Positions 20,986 to 33,285 of a stretch of 64,000 nucleotides of DNA are shown here, piece by piece. Within the stretch, counting starts at the first letter, position 1, and every line of letters begins with the position of its first letter. Origin of the DNA: Telmatactis stephensoni (Eukaryota; Cnidaria; Anthozoa; Actiniaria; Isophelliidae); NCBI GenBank assembly GCA_029948255.1, contig JALIZF010001863.1:940501-1004500 (forward strand), given 5' to 3'. The translations under genes and the position numbers were made by a program. The notes beneath the pieces were generated by a model. It searched no databases. It was not told where the DNA came from and saw only the letters and a program-made list of their open reading frames with translations.

Positions 20986-21659
20986 ATCGTTTCATATTGC
21001 TTTTATTAAATATTTTCGACGTTTTTGAGCCATGTCTCTGTCCTCTGATATAAACATGGTAGCCAACCAATCAATGCGCGGGTTATATTTCAAATATCAT
21101 ATAAATTTACAATACATTTTGGTCTTGGTATTCACTATGCAATATGCAGTAGGTATGCAACAAATCAAAGGACAACCTTTTTTGAAATAGCTAGGTGTAG
21201 AAAGATTTTACTCGCAACGTGGCATTTTGAGCTGAGCTTATCGCCAAAAAACTTGTTTTTCCTTGTGTTAACATATACACGAGCTCACAGTGTTATCGAT
21301 TTTAAGAGGATGAGTAGCAGACCTCACACAAAGTTTCACCATTTTGGCGAAGTAGAAAAAACTTTTCTCCTATTGGAAATCAGTTTTGAGTGTTCTAAAT
21401 TTCATGAGATATTTTAACTTGAATATCGTTTGCTCTTGTAAACTCTATAGTTTGTCGTAGAAAAAAAATATTCAAAAATAATGTATTTTTTATAAGCAAA
21501 ATTAAATGCATGTTGAATCGATAGCCGAAAACCTGTAGAAGTTGTCTTTGTCATTACCAACCAAAACAATTTTCCGGTCCTTTTTCAATTGTGGTTTAAG
21601 TCGGTCGAAAACAAGAAGTTTTTAAAAAGACCAAGGAAAACGCAAGTTCATGGAATATT

Positions 21660-21960
21660 AGAATTGTCAATTGATTAGACCTCTCGCCTCTCAACTCATC
21701 GCTGTTGTCCCAGATTGGGCACTTTGATTTATGTTAATTGAGTTTGTTAGTTCGTTCTCTTCCTCGCTTCGAAAGTTCTTCTCCGTGTCCTCTGGTTTTC
21801 CTCAGTCCATCGAAAACGAACTGGTGAGTTGAGAGAGTTGGATGTTTAGAATATTTAACGTAGCAAAGGAGTGTGTGAGAGGGTATAAGGATTTCTCCAT
21901 TGTAAAGTGCATTGAGGCGTTGTGAAATGCACTATATAAACTCACCTAAAGTAAGGTAAA
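21660..21960 (+). mobile_element. SINE family A copy
   Basis: The body matches 7125-7250 and the 3' part ends GTTGTGAAATGCACTATATAA. The tRNA-like head is damaged, with box B partly lost. Confidence 0.75.
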
Positions 21961-22205
21961 GGTAAAGTAACTTTCTTATTTAACGTCGGTAGTCATTCAG
22001 CTACGAGGCTGGTATCAATTGGAAGCCGACGGTGCGCACTTTACCCCTCTCTCTCATCAGTGCTCCATTTTAAGGGTATTTAAAGCTAAAGCTACACGGA
22101 TTAGAGAGAAGTCGAAAACAAGTGTGTGAGGTCACTGAGGATCGAACTATGGACCTCTCGCACCGCAGGCCGCGCACTAACCAACTGTGCCATCCTTGCT
22201 CCTTA
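21955..22205 (-). mobile_element. SINE family B copy
   Basis: Same body as 19925-20190 on the minus strand, abutting the SINE A copy; box B is mutated (ATAGTTCGATCC). Confidence 0.75.
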
Positions 22206-23000
22206 ATTATTATTATTATTATTAATTATTATTATTAATTATTATAATTATTAGTTCCGTTGGAAAGACTTTAGCGAAAGGACATTCAGTGATATCAAGA
22301 AAGCATAAATAAGAGAGGGATACTTGTTAATGGGGCGCGCGCCGTGATGATTCCCATCTGTGCTATTTTTAGTAACCGGATGCAGTCTAATTTTCGTCTT
22401 ACCCTTCTCCCGTGCGTCGAAAAATTTAACGAGTGGAATTTCGCGATTTGAGCTTCATAAAATTACACAATCGATACCAAATTTATGCAAGATTCCACGA
22501 AAAAGCCATCTCATGTCCAATTAATAATTTACATAAAAAAATATAAAAATAAACGAGTTTTTCTCATCTAAATGAGCGAATATTTGAATAAACCTAAGCA
22601 TGCACGCGCTCGATAACGTGTAGCGCGCGCAGTTCCGCTATAATAATATAACCTAAGAAATTTGTGCAATTTGATTGGCTGAGAGCACTAGCTGGTATTT
22701 CAGCTTAATTTTGTAATTTTACATGTGAAAATTACAGTTTAAATGGCAACTGCTTTCTTTCTTTGCCAAAAAGGCTAAGAGAAAATGGCTTCCAGACGGG
22801 AAAGCTTTCTCCCGCTAAAATGAAGTGATTTAATCATTGAAACAAGTCAAAAAACTATAAAATGAAAGGGAAACGGTTTTTTGATGGTTATGAAGAGTTC
22901 GTTTTTGGTATTTATGCCAAATATCACTATAAACCATGCTATTACCTATACAAATCTCTTTCAAAAACACAACAAAATCCTCGACGTTTTTGCCTTGTTT
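22206..23000. other. unassigned sequence with GC-alternating patches
   Basis: A (TTA)n tract at 22205-22255, then AT-rich DNA with GCGCGCGC patches near 22337 and 22622 that resemble those near 39965. No gene was recognised. Confidence 0.4.
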
Positions 23001-23391
23001 CTCAGTCAAAATCGATCAAACCATGCTACTACCTATACAAATCCTATAATCAAAACGGTCAAGGTCACAACATTTAAAATGCTTAACTAGTAAAATTACT
23101 CAAAAATACATTAAGGTTAATAAATACATAATTACTGGAAATCTGTAACGTAACACAAGTACAACAATTACAAGAACATTGGCTAATCCGTACTTTCTAA
23201 ATCCTATATAAAACCACCCATGAATTCATTACTTTCTTTTACTTCGTCAATTAGAAAGTGCCAAGGTGACTCGAAACGTCAGTAGCTGAGTTATTTCACT
23301 TTTTATACGGAAATACAATTCACCTCTTACTGAAAGTCAGAAATATATGCAATGACTCCCAAATTTGCCTTTCTTTAAACGATTGCTTGTG

Positions 23392-23520
23392 ATTGGTTGG
23401 TTTACATCACGTGTTGCACATGTCAATCAATGATACTGACATCATATCTTGAGTTTGTCTTCGATATTTCCAGCAAACAAGTGTTGCGTTCTCGGTGTTC
23501 TAAAAACCATTATCCCTAAA
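23392..23520 (+). promoter_or_regulatory. conserved 5' flank of Ly6-type first exon, copy 1
   Basis: An inverted CCAAT box (GTGATTGGTTGG), a CACGTG E-box, a nearby CACATG and the block ATCAATGATACTGACATCA are conserved ahead of all five first exons. No TATA box was seen. The transcription start was not determined. Confidence 0.5.
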
Positions 23521-23578
23521 ATGAAGCCAATTGTCCTGGTTTTGTCTGCTTGTCTTCTTTTGGCCATCTTCCATTCAG
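23521..23578 (+). CDS. signal-peptide exon of a Ly6/uPAR-type protein, copy 1
   Basis: ATG followed by MKPIVLVLSACLLLAIFHS, a textbook hydrophobic signal peptide, with donor TCAG|gtatgg in phase 1. The three-finger exon at 28742 has an acceptor of the matching phase, which gives ...FHS-V-LCLKCYTC. The protein would enter the secretory pathway. The start codon is chosen because the 5' flank and exon are conserved in five copies. Confidence 0.75.
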
Positions 23579-24774
23579 GTATGGTGATTCTTTTGTAATT
23601 AAGGACATTTTTTCAATATATCGAGTAATGATGACAAAAATAGCCAAAAACTAGCTTTAAATTGATACTCGAAGTCCATTTTTATCAGTTAGAAAATATT
23701 CTAATAAGATCTAAAAATGCCTGTTGAAAGCTGCTGTTTTTGGATTGTACAAAGTCGTTATGCTGCATTTCTATTTAATTTAGTAACTTTCAAGCTGTAT
23801 GTAAAGAATATATATGGCAAATCAGCGACTGGAGCCCCTAAACCTCATTTTGGTTTTTGAATTTTCACTTTGGATTAACACTTTACTTGACTTTTATCAA
23901 TCTAAACCAACTACAAATAACCTAAGCTTTCTACTCTCTCTGAAAGAAATAATGTTAGTTAAGTTTTGTACAACATTTATTCTTTGACTGAGAGGTTTTT
24001 GTTGCTCCATTGCAATGTTTGAATGTGAAAAAATCTCCTCTTAAATGATTTCTGAAATTTGAGAAAATATTAGCTCATTGATGTATTGTCATTGAATTTT
24101 AGAAACATATAAATGTAACTATACATAATATATACTGATATAGCTTGATACTTGAAAGTATCGTTTTAACGATAAAAGTTGCTTAAGTTTCGTCACCGTG
24201 TTTTTAGTGATTCTTTACAAGGCTTACAGAACATAACTACATACACGCGGTAAAACCTTTATGGTATAAAGATATGTATTAGTATACTGAAAATGCTCTC
24301 AACATATACTTTATCTTCCAAGATTTTGACAGAACAATTTTGAAACTTTCATTAGCTCATGTATCAGCACAGCTATGGGAAGCTTAACTGATTTGTCAAT
24401 ATCTTTCATTTGAAGTCATTTTTTCGATTATGAGGTGCTTTTGTATAGGCATACCTCTGTAAAGGATAAAGTAGCGTACACTAAAAATTGAAAGGCAATA
24501 ATATATCTTTGTTTATGAAGTTGAACTTTTTTGGATGTGTTCATCATCAATGAAACCACTCATGAATTCATTACTCTCTTTTACTCCGTCAAAGTGCCAA
24601 AACTCGAGACGTCAGTAAGTTATTTCTCTTTTATACGGAAATATATACAAATCACCTCTTGCTGAAAGTCAGAAATATGAGCAGTGACTTTCAAACTAAT
24701 TGGCCTTTCTTTAAAAGCTTCCTTGTGATTGGTTAGTCCGTCTCTAAACTTTCGCACTCTTTAAAAGACTGCTT

Positions 24775-24906
24775 GTGATTGGTTGGTTTACATCACGTGT
24801 TGCACATGTCAATCAATGATACTGACATCATATCTTGAGTTTGTCTTCGATATTTCGAGCAAACAAGTGCTGAGTTCTCGGTGTTCTAAAAACCATTATC
24901 CCTAAA
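24775..24906 (+). promoter_or_regulatory. conserved 5' flank of Ly6-type first exon, copy 2
   Basis: Same inverted CCAAT, CACGTG and CACATG order as copy 1. Confidence 0.5.
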
Positions 24907-24964
24907 ATGAAGCCAATTGTCCTGGTTTTGTCTGCTTGCCTTCTTTTGGCCATCTTCCATTCAG
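24907..24964 (+). CDS. signal-peptide exon of a Ly6/uPAR-type protein, copy 2
   Basis: Encodes the same 19 residues as copy 1, with the same phase-1 donor (TCAG|gtatgg). It is the first exon nearest to the three-finger exon at 28742, about 3.8 kb away, and the more likely partner, although both copies could splice to it. Confidence 0.75.
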
Positions 24965-26136
24965 GTATGGTGATTCTTTTGTAATTAAGGACATTTTTTC
25001 AATATCGAGTAATGATGACTAAAAGTGCCAAATACTAGCTCTTCCTGCAAGTTTAAATTCAAATCTTCGCTTTGAATTGACACTCAAATTCTATTTTTAT
25101 CAGTTAGAAAATATTCTAATAACTAAAGATAAAATACCTGTTGAAAGCTGCTGCTTTTGGTTTGTACAAAGTCGTTATGCTGCATTTCTATTTAATTTAG
25201 TAACTTTCAAGCTGAAGTTAAAGAATATATATGGCAAATCAGCGACTGGAGCCCCTAAACCTCATTTTGGTTTTTGAATTTTCACTTTGGATTAACACTT
25301 TACTTGACTTTTATCAATCTAAACCAACTACAAATAACCTAAGCTTTCTACTCTCTCTGAAAGAAATAATGTTAGTTAAGTTTTGTACAACATTTATTCT
25401 TTGACTGAGAGGTTTTTGTTGCTCCATTGCAATGTTTGAATGTGAAAAAATCTCCTCTTAAATGATTTCTGAAATTTGAGAAAATATTAGCTCATTGATG
25501 TATTGTCATTGAATTTTAGAAACATATAAATGTAACTATACATAATATATACTGATATAGCTTGATACTTGAAAGTATCGTTTTAACGATAAAAGTTGCT
25601 TAAGTTTCGTCACCGTGTTTTTAGTGATTCTTTACAAGACTTACAGAACATAACTACATACACGCGGTAAAACCTTTATGGTATAAAGATATGTATTAGT
25701 ATACTGAAAATGCTCTCAACATATACTTTATCTTCCAAGATTTTGACAGAACAATTTTGAAACTTTCATTAGCTCATGTATCAGCACAGCTATGGGAAGC
25801 TTAACTGATTTGTCAATATCTTTCATTTGAAGTCATTTTTTAGATTATGAGGTGCTTTTGTATAGGCATACCTCTGTAAAGGATAAAGTAGCGTACACTA
25901 AAAATTGAAAGGCAATAATATATCTTTGTTTATGAAGTTGAACTTTTTTGGATGTGTTCATCATCAATGAAACCACTCATGAATTCATTACTCTCTTTTA
26001 CTCCGTCAAAGTGCCAAGACTCGAGACGTCAGTAAGTTATTTCTCTTTTATACGGAAATACAAATTTCAATTCACCTCTTGCTGAAAGTCAGAAATATGA
26101 GCAGTGATTCTCAAATTAATGCCGGCCTTTCTTTAA

Positions 26137-27168
26137 GGTGGCTCGATCAAGTTTTCAGTAGAGCTACCAGTCGTCTTGGAGTGAAAACTATTTGTTCATG
26201 AACAGTCTGATAGTAAATTAAGTATTACACCCTTATCAGACAAAGATCAAAGTTTATGATGACGTATGTTATATGGAGATCGACGCTATTATGGCGACGC
26301 CTTAAAAGACTTCCCCTTTTTACATATTCTCGATTTTAATGAGTTTTAGGCTTATTCTTGAAAAATGCTCTTGTGTTCTTGTAGTTAACATCATTGCCTT
26401 TAGCTCTAGCGAATTAAATCAAATTCTGAGAGAGTATTTTCGAGATATCATGGATGAGAGATTTTAGCTACGCTTAGACTACTCATGTTCTTATCAAACA
26501 ACAGGTATAAGCTAGGAGAGAAAAGAAAAGAAAATAATATTTTTAAAAAGTTTCAACCTAAACTGTGTAGACGAGAGTTTTAATCGTATCAAAAATGACG
26601 CGTCTTCAAATTTATCGAATAAGCCACAGGCAGCCCAGCCACTTCTCCTGCGGCTTTTTAATTATAATTTATTAATTAAAACGCAAAAAAAAAAAAAAAA
26701 AAAAATGAAAATTAAAGAAGAAAATGTGCGCGCTTTTGTTTATAGTTTGCTTGGCGCGCGCGCTTGGGATTCCTGTGGTATATTCGTTTCGATCCCGCGG
26801 GACAACGTGCAGGACACAAACTAGTATTTGAAAATTAAAGGTGTGAAACACGAGTCACGTGATGGACGAATGTGTGCTCAAGGTTGATTAGACACACAGG
26901 AAACCCATTCACAACAAGCGCGCGCTCGTCCTGCGGGATATCGGGAGGATATTACCACAGGAAACCCATGCATAACAAGCGCGCGCGCCAAGCAAATTAC
27001 AACAAGCGCGCGCATTTTTTTGTCTTTTTAGCGTATCGATAAAATAGTAAATAAATTATTAAAATAAACATCGTCAGGAGAAGTGGCTGGGCTGGGCTGC
27101 CTGTGAATGAGCGTCGATGTAGGGCTTAGTGTTGACTAGTGCAGAGCCTTGCGCGCGCGATGGCGAAA
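26137..27168. mobile_element. TTAA-type element end with further nested MITEs
   Basis: Starts after TTAA (26133-26136) with GGTGGCTCGATCAAG. Within it, 26627-27110 is an inverted-repeat element with ends CAGGCAGCCCAGCCACTTCTCCTG-type, an inner pair of GC-alternating tracts and an A-run. The right terminus of the outer element was not identified. Confidence 0.5.
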
Positions 27169-27172
27169 TTAA

Positions 27173-27285
27173 GGTGGCCCGTACCTATTGATTTCTTTGT
27201 TAGACATGAATTTCAATCGCGTCTTTTTACATCAAAACATTGTCCGATTGCTGAGAAATTTGCAGCCATTTGTCTTCAAACCTGA
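27173..27285. mobile_element. left end of the GGTGGCCCGTACC family (TTAA type)
   Basis: TTAA (27169-27172) is followed by GGTGGCCCGTACC and about 110 bases matching the ends of 55898-57385. Truncated at the junction with the Ly6 intron copy. Confidence 0.65.
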
Positions 27286-27741
27286 AGTCATGGTTTTTCG
27301 ATTATGAGGTGCTTTTGTATAGGCATACCTCTGTAAAGGATAAAGTAGCGTACACTAAAAATTGAAAGGGAATAATATATCTTTGTTTACGAAGTTGAAC
27401 ATGTTTGTGTGTTCAATGTGTGAGCTATATAGTCACGAATGGTGGTCACATGGACTCCCAAAACATAATTTGGTGGTTTATAGTCTTCAGTTAGTTGTCA
27501 TTTTGCTGACAAGAATAGTTTCAGTTTAGCTAGCTAGAATATCAAAGTACAACAAAGTAGGGAAATTCCCTTGGCTTGAAGAACAATAGATGGTTTTTAA
27601 CATGATGTTTAGCTTAGATCACATAAACAGTATCGTCGTTCTATAGAGATCAATTTGTTACTGTAATAAGCAGAACAACCTTATTCAATAACAATAAGAA
27701 TAACACCAATTTAAGAAATAGGAAACCCAAACACTACTTAA

Positions 27742-28577
27742 GGTTGGTGCCTACTAATGGGAAGGTAATTTTTTTGGCCAAAAACCACATGGGTATCAAA
27801 GAACCCATCATAGGGAGCTAGAATCCAAGGAAAAAATTGGGGGTCACCGTGCATATTAATGAGTTACACGCCATCAAATGTTGCAAAATCTGCCTATTCT
27901 AGAGGCCCAAAGAAAAAATCATAAATACCCCATATTTTGAAAAAATGTCCAACTTTTTTTACTAAAACGTTCACAACACAATTCTCTTACTTGTCAATGC
28001 CATACGAAATATGAAAAACCAGAATAACATTTTTTTTCAATGACTTTTTACTAGTTTTAGACCTGTTTTGGTTCATGACCGCCAAATGAAAAGTCCAATT
28101 TTTGCAATCAAGTTTCAATTTTAAATTCATAAAAGTATTTTAAAATAGTAGGTTAATCTCCACTTTACAATTTACAGAAATAAAAATTAGGGGTATCCGT
28201 GCGATTTAGAAAGTTATTTGCCGATAAACGCGCGAAAACTGATCAGAATTCTCGAAAATGATCAAAAATTCCCTAGCCCTCCCCGGAAAGTAGAGCGAAT
28301 TACAATGCATTGTGGGAAATTTTCAAGATGGCGGCGAAAACAGATCGTTTCTGGTAGAAATGATAGTCAAAACAGGCGTTGTAACTCGGGTTCTATTTAT
28401 CAGCTGTGAATTTTATTCAAACACAGGAGAGGCTAAATGGTTTTCCTTTAATACTGTAAGTTTATTTTTTTTAAAAGTCGTAAAAAGGCCTTGCTTTTAC
28501 GATTGCTTTACCGACAAAAATTCAGTGTTTTTGCATGCGCAGAAAGCAGTGCGCGCGGACAATAGTAGGCACCAACC
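27742..28577. mobile_element. complete 836-base TTAA-type MITE
   Basis: Inverted ends GGTTGGTGCCTACTA are flanked by TTAA on both sides (27738-27741 and 28578-28581). The interior holds a TGCATTGTGGGA motif and AAGATGGCGGC. It lies in the Ly6 intron, just upstream of the three-finger exon. Confidence 0.8.
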
Positions 28578-28741
28578 TTAAGTCTACAAAGTAAGGAAGT
28601 GTGTCACGTGACTAACCTAGACATGTCTGGAATAATATTCTAGCAGTCCCTCATGCATAACAATTCATTCATTCATTTCTTTATTGATTTATCGAATTTT
28701 ATATTTGGTAAATCTAATCTTCACATTCTCTTTTCTTTCAG

Positions 28742-29060
28742 TTTTGTGTCTGAAATGTTACACATGCGGAAATGTGAAAGGCAACTGTGTAGAAACCCCG
28801 AGGTATGCGGGGAAGATGAAGATCGTTGTATGAAAATAGTGCTGGACAACTTTGCTGTCCTCAAAAAGTGCGGAACATCTGACAAATGCATGGGCCGATC
28901 GAGAGTGTGTAAAAACCTTCATTGGGATTTTGGTTTTAAAAAAGAATGCTCAACACGATGCTGTGAAGGGGATTTGTGTAACGCAAGTTCTACCGTGACT
29001 CCCGCCACCATAGTTACAGCTGTAGCTACACTGGTGTCCATTGTTGGTTTTCTGATGTAA
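28742..29060 (+). CDS. Ly6/uPAR three-finger domain exon with GPI-type tail; one-base frame break
   Basis: The acceptor ttcttttctttcag is followed, in the phase set by the signal exons, by VLCLKCYTC, the canonical Ly6 start. That frame fails after about 18 codons. The remaining cysteines (VCGEDEDRC, KKC, DKC, RVC, then ECSTRCCEGDLCN) lie in another frame. The two parts abut at the C-run 28796-28799 and are consistent with loss of one base there. Joined, the pattern C-x2-C...CC-x4-CN is that of a secreted LU domain. A hydrophobic tail (VTAVATLVSIVGFLM) after CNASS predicts a GPI anchor. Either this is a pseudogene or allele with a real indel, or a homopolymer sequencing error. There is no second copy of the exon in the window. 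Confidence 0.8.
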
Positions 29061-29402
29061 TTCTGATGGCTGACGCAATGACTTTGTTGTTAGATTATTA
29101 AGCAGCTTAACGATGGTTGTCAAACAAATATCTTGATTTAACGTTCATCTTTTGTATCAAATTTTTGAAAAAGTTCCCAATATCCTGAATAAGATTCTTT
29201 GAAATCAATCTTTGCGTATATTTGCTGAAAAACATGCCTGGTTATATTGGAAAAACGAAGACGTAACATTGCTACTGACCTCTAAAATGTCAATTCTCGT
29301 GAACGACGTCGACCACATGGAGAAAAGAGCGTTGTGAATACGTTTGGTCAGCGGATTGTTCGTACTTTATTGGTAAAAATTTTAAATATCATATATTTTT
29401 AA

Positions 29403-30068
29403 GGGTGTACTGACATATATCGTTGCTGTGCAACAGTTGCTATGCAAAATAGGGTCTTATTTTGGCCGGCAAAATTGAATTGACGCACGCGCGCGCGTTT
29501 TTGGCGCGAATCATTTAACTTCCGGTAGAGCAGCGCACACCTGACAAAAAGGACTCATTTTCAATTCGTTCTTATTGCGCATGCGCGGGACACTTTACTT
29601 CCGGTTTCTTTAAAAAGCTATAATCTTTGGCGAATTTCATCAAAACGAAGTGTTTTTTTCAATATTTATATTCTTTAAAGCCTTTTCTTCAAAGCCGGGC
29701 ATGGGATTTGCGAAAAATTGAGAAATACGAAAGTTATTGGCATAAATCGATCATTTTTGACGTTCAAAAAATATTAATGGCGTATTTGGAAACCATTCTT
29801 AAAACCCATGCTCGATTCTATGCACCTTGGTCTCAAGATTAAAACAATGCATTTTAAATTCTCAAATATACAGTGCTGAAAAAAATTATAGCTTTTTACT
29901 GTATCTATGACGTCACACGATGACGTCATGCAATGGCGTCATAAAATGCGAAAGTTCCCTCAGGGAAGACAAACTACAAAATATAAAAGCGATATGACAA
30001 TTTGGTGGCATTATATAGAATTTTCAAATTTCCCTAGCAACGGGCAATTTTTATATGTCAGTACACCC
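29403..30068. mobile_element. 666-base TTAA-type MITE
   Basis: Inverted ends GGGTGTACTGACATATA are flanked by TTAA (29399-29402 and 30069-30072). The interior is GC-alternating (CGCGCGCG) and has short CCGGAAGT-like repeats. It is non-coding. Confidence 0.8.
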
Positions 30069-30119
30069 TTAATTGTCTTTTTTTATTATTAAATATCCAA
30101 TTTATAGCGATTTTTTTGC

Positions 30120-30929
30120 ATTTTATAGCGATAATTTGTGCGGAATTTTGCAACAGATAGAAAGGTGTTGTTTTGAATAAATTAACAAACCTTGAGGGCT
30201 TTACCTTGGCAGCGCAAACGTCGACTCGATGTAGTTGCTTACTTTTGAAGCTTACTGAATTATACCTAGTGCAGCAAACACAACGACACTTGGCAACAGG
30301 TATGTTAACATCTTGTTCTATCCCATATCTAGCATATTTCACGAAACAATTCGACAGAATTTGTAGAAGTCGAAGTGATAAAAATTCGCATTGCTCACCT
30401 CGTTGTCATAAAAATTACTCCCCATGTTTGCTTGAGGATAACATTGGCGTTTAGCTTCTCATCTCTCCATATTTTGTTCACAAGTTACAATAGGTATTTG
30501 TCTTTCTTACAGCAGATATAGTTGTCGCTGTTTTTGAAATTTTGTTAAATTTTTGGCGGTAGTTTTGACTACATGATTTTGCGTCATAACAGGCAGCGCA
30601 AATTTTGTATCGCAACTTCTAAGGATAAAATTGGCGCGATACATGTTGTATGTAGTCCTCTATGCCTTTGTACTTGATTGACAAAATAGGGAAAAAAATT
30701 CACCATGGAATTTTGGATTTATGACCAATTTTTCTCAAAAAGCCATTTTTAAAAATCGTCTGATATCTCAAATTACTTGATCTAATTCGCAGAAAAATAA
30801 TTAACGGTACAAATTTCAAGGCTTGTAGATAAATGGCTGCAAATTTCTCAGAAATCGGACAAGGTTTTGATGTAAAAAGACGCGATTGAAATTCATGTCT
30901 GACAAACAAATCAATAGGTACGGGCCACC
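30120..30929. mobile_element. right half of the GGTGGCCCGTACC family
   Basis: Matches the right arm of 55898-57385 and ends GGTACGGGCCACC then TTAA (30930-30933). The left arm is absent. Confidence 0.7.
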
Positions 30930-31365
30930 TTAAGTACAAAAACGCTTGACCTTCAAAACATCACCCGTTTGCCAGGGGTGTCACTTATTCTACTGTCGAC
31001 AGCGGTAAGCCACTCTAAATAAATTTGAATTTCTAGAGTATTCATCGGGCTTAGAATCGCTAGCTCGGCCATAACAAAAACATCGGTATCTTGGACTTAC
31101 AATGAATGCCTTTAATTTGAACTCCAAGAGGAGTCATTCAAGAAATATCAATTATACGCCTGACAAATATCCAAGAAATGAACCATGAATAAGTTGTCTC
31201 AGATATGTTTTTAGTTTGTGTGTGCTGCCTTCTGCTTAAATTCCCAATATCATTTCTCACTATTTCGTAATAACACTAACTTTTTTACATAAAGAATTAA
31301 TACATTTGTTTTTCGTTGTGGAAGAAATGTTAGTTAGATATAGTTATTTCAATTAGTTAGATATA

Positions 31366-31650
31366 GTTATTTCAAAAAAAGGTTGTCCTTGGTTTTGTTG
31401 CATACTGAATATTGCATAGTGCATACCAATCACGAACAAATTGTAATTGGCAAACAAGAGGCAATATAACTACACATGTTTCTCTGTAGCCCTTCAGGTT
31501 GAAACAAAGTGGATAGTTTGCATTTGAATATATTTTAGTCATGAAAAATCATGAAAATTATAAATTCACAATACATTTTGGTCTTGGTGTGCACTATGCA
31601 ATGTGCAGTATACAACAAATCAAAGGACAACCTTTTTGAAATAGGTATAG
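31366..31650. repeat. inverted-repeat element, about 285 bases
   Basis: GGTTGTCCTTGGTTTTGTTGC at the left and its inverse at the right, with inner inverted TGCATAGTGCATACC blocks. The right arm alone is present at 21110-21190. Confidence 0.65.
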
Positions 31651-31722
31651 AAAGATTTTACTCGCAACGTGGCATTTTCAGCTTATCGCCAAAAAAACCT
31701 TGGTTTTCCTTGTGTTAACATA

Positions 31723-32220
31723 CACCTATTTCAATAAACATTGTCGGTATCAAGCCTACGCGACTCACCCGAAAGGGAGTATGGGAAGAAATCACTAAAG
31801 TTATAAAACCACAAAAATCTCACACGATTTCTCAAATTCAGCTTGTTCTGACCTTATACACTAAAGAACTTCACTTAATGCTAAAGTTACAGCCAAAATC
31901 GTTGCATCGCGATCAGCAAATTACAAATTTTGTTTTGATTTGTTTTTTTTTCTGATGCGTCAATCATTTTGGGGGCGGAGCTTTCACGAACTCGTTCAGT
32001 GATTGGTTGATTTGAAAGAAGCTCCGCCCACAAAATGATTGACGGCTCAGAAAAACCCAAAATCAAAACAAAATTTGTAATTTGCTAGTCGCGATGCAAC
32101 GATTTTGGCTGTAATACAAAGTGGAAAAGAAAGAAAAGTTTTGCTACTACCCATACTCCTTTTCGGTCTAGTTGCGTAAGCTTGAGAGCTCTCAAACGAC
32201 AGCCTTTTTTGAAATAGGTG
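31723..32220. mobile_element. 498-base palindromic MITE with TA target duplication
   Basis: The ends CACCTATTTCAA and the inverse are flanked by TA (31721-31722 and 32221-32222). The paralogous sequences near 21265 and 60622 read straight through GTTAACATATACACGAG with one TA, so the insertion is defined exactly. A TA duplication fits the Tc1/mariner superfamily. No transposase. Confidence 0.85.
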
Positions 32221-32669
32221 TATACACGAGATCACAGTGTTATCGATTTTAAGAGGATGAGTAGCAGACCTCACACAAAATTTAACCATTTTGGCGAAGA
32301 AGAAAAAACTTTTCTCCCATTATAAATCAGTTTTAAGTGTTCTAAATTTCATGAGATATTTTAACTTGAATATCGTTTGCTCTTGTAAAGTCTATAGTTT
32401 GTCGTAGAAAAAAAATATTCAAAAATATTGCTCTCTATATATATGGTTTTGTACTTTGTATTTTTTTAAGCAAAATTAAATGCATGTTGAATCGATTGCC
32501 GAAAACCCGGCAGAAGTTGTATTAGTCATGGAACTAACAAAAACAATGTAATTTCCGGTCCTTTTTTAATTGTGGTTTAAGTCGTTCGAAAACAAGAAGC
32601 TTTAAAAACAACAACAAGGAAAACACAACTTCATGGAAAATTGACTTTTATAGGAAAGCAAGGACTGTC

Positions 32670-32970
32670 AGTTGATTAGACCTCTCGCCTCTCAACTCAT
32701 CACTGTTGTCCCTGGTTCGATTCCCGGATTGGGCACTTTATGTTAGTTGAGTTTGTTAGTTCGTTCTCTTCCTCGCCTCGATAGTTTTTCTCCGTGTCTT
32801 CTGGTTTTCCTCCGTCCATCGAAAACGAACTGGTGAGTTGAGAGAGTTGGATGTTTAGAATATTTAATGTAGTAAAGAAGTGTGTGAGAGGGTATAAGGA
32901 TTTCTCCATTGTAAAGTGCATTGAGTCATTGAGGCGTTGTGAAATGCACCATATAAACTCACCTAAAATA
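32670..32970 (+). mobile_element. SINE family A copy
   Basis: Contains an intact box B (GGTTCGATTCCC at 32713) and the family body and 3' end. The box A region is poor. Confidence 0.8.
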
Positions 32971-33134
32971 ATTACAATTATTAGTTCCGTTGGAAAGACT
33001 TTAGCAAAAGTGATATTTAACTAATGTTTTGGTAAAGAAATGAAAACAATTCTTTTATTTTATGAGGATATAAACATTATTACCAGTGACCCGCTAGTTT
33101 ATAATGGCCCTCAAATAAGAATCCCAACTGACAA

Positions 33135-33285
33135 GGAGGCAGCATGGTCGAGAACCTGAATTTGAAATAGGGGTTACCCGGAACAAATTCAGCCTGCTGA
33201 GCAAGTGGCCAGAGCGGGACTCGAACTCGGGACCACTGGATTGCGAGAACGACGCTCTGACAACTCGACCATGCTGCTGTAAAGC
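33135..33285 (-). mobile_element. tRNA-derived SINE, family C
   Basis: On the minus strand: CAGCATGGTCGAGTTGTCAG (box A region), GAGTTCGAGTCCC (box B), then CTGGCCACTTGCTCAGCAGG. The second copy is at 61528-61690. Confidence 0.8.

Larger units (their letters stand above)
21020..22260. repeat. segmental duplication block, copy 1
   Basis: Shares an ordered set of sequences with 31366-32990 and 60560-61390: the GTGTTAACATATACACGAG region, the TTTGTCGTAGAAAAAAAATATTC region, a SINE family A copy and the TTAGTTCCGTTGGAAAGACTTT end. Confidence 0.8.
23038..24540 (+). repeat. Ly6-locus tandem unit 1
   Basis: Promoter, first exon and intron start, repeated almost exactly from 24541. The start codons lie 1386 bases apart (23521 and 24907). 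Confidence 0.85.
24541..25961 (+). repeat. Ly6-locus tandem unit 2
   Basis: Near-identical to unit 1 over the promoter, exon and roughly 1 kb of intron. A third, partial unit starts at 25962 and is broken at 26133 by a TTAA-type element; its intron tail reappears at 27283-27400. Confidence 0.85.

Noticed and set aside
28653..28741. Upstream ATG extension of the three-finger exon
   Set aside because: It would read through the polypyrimidine tract and acceptor, and it gives the wrong frame for the conserved LKCYTC start.
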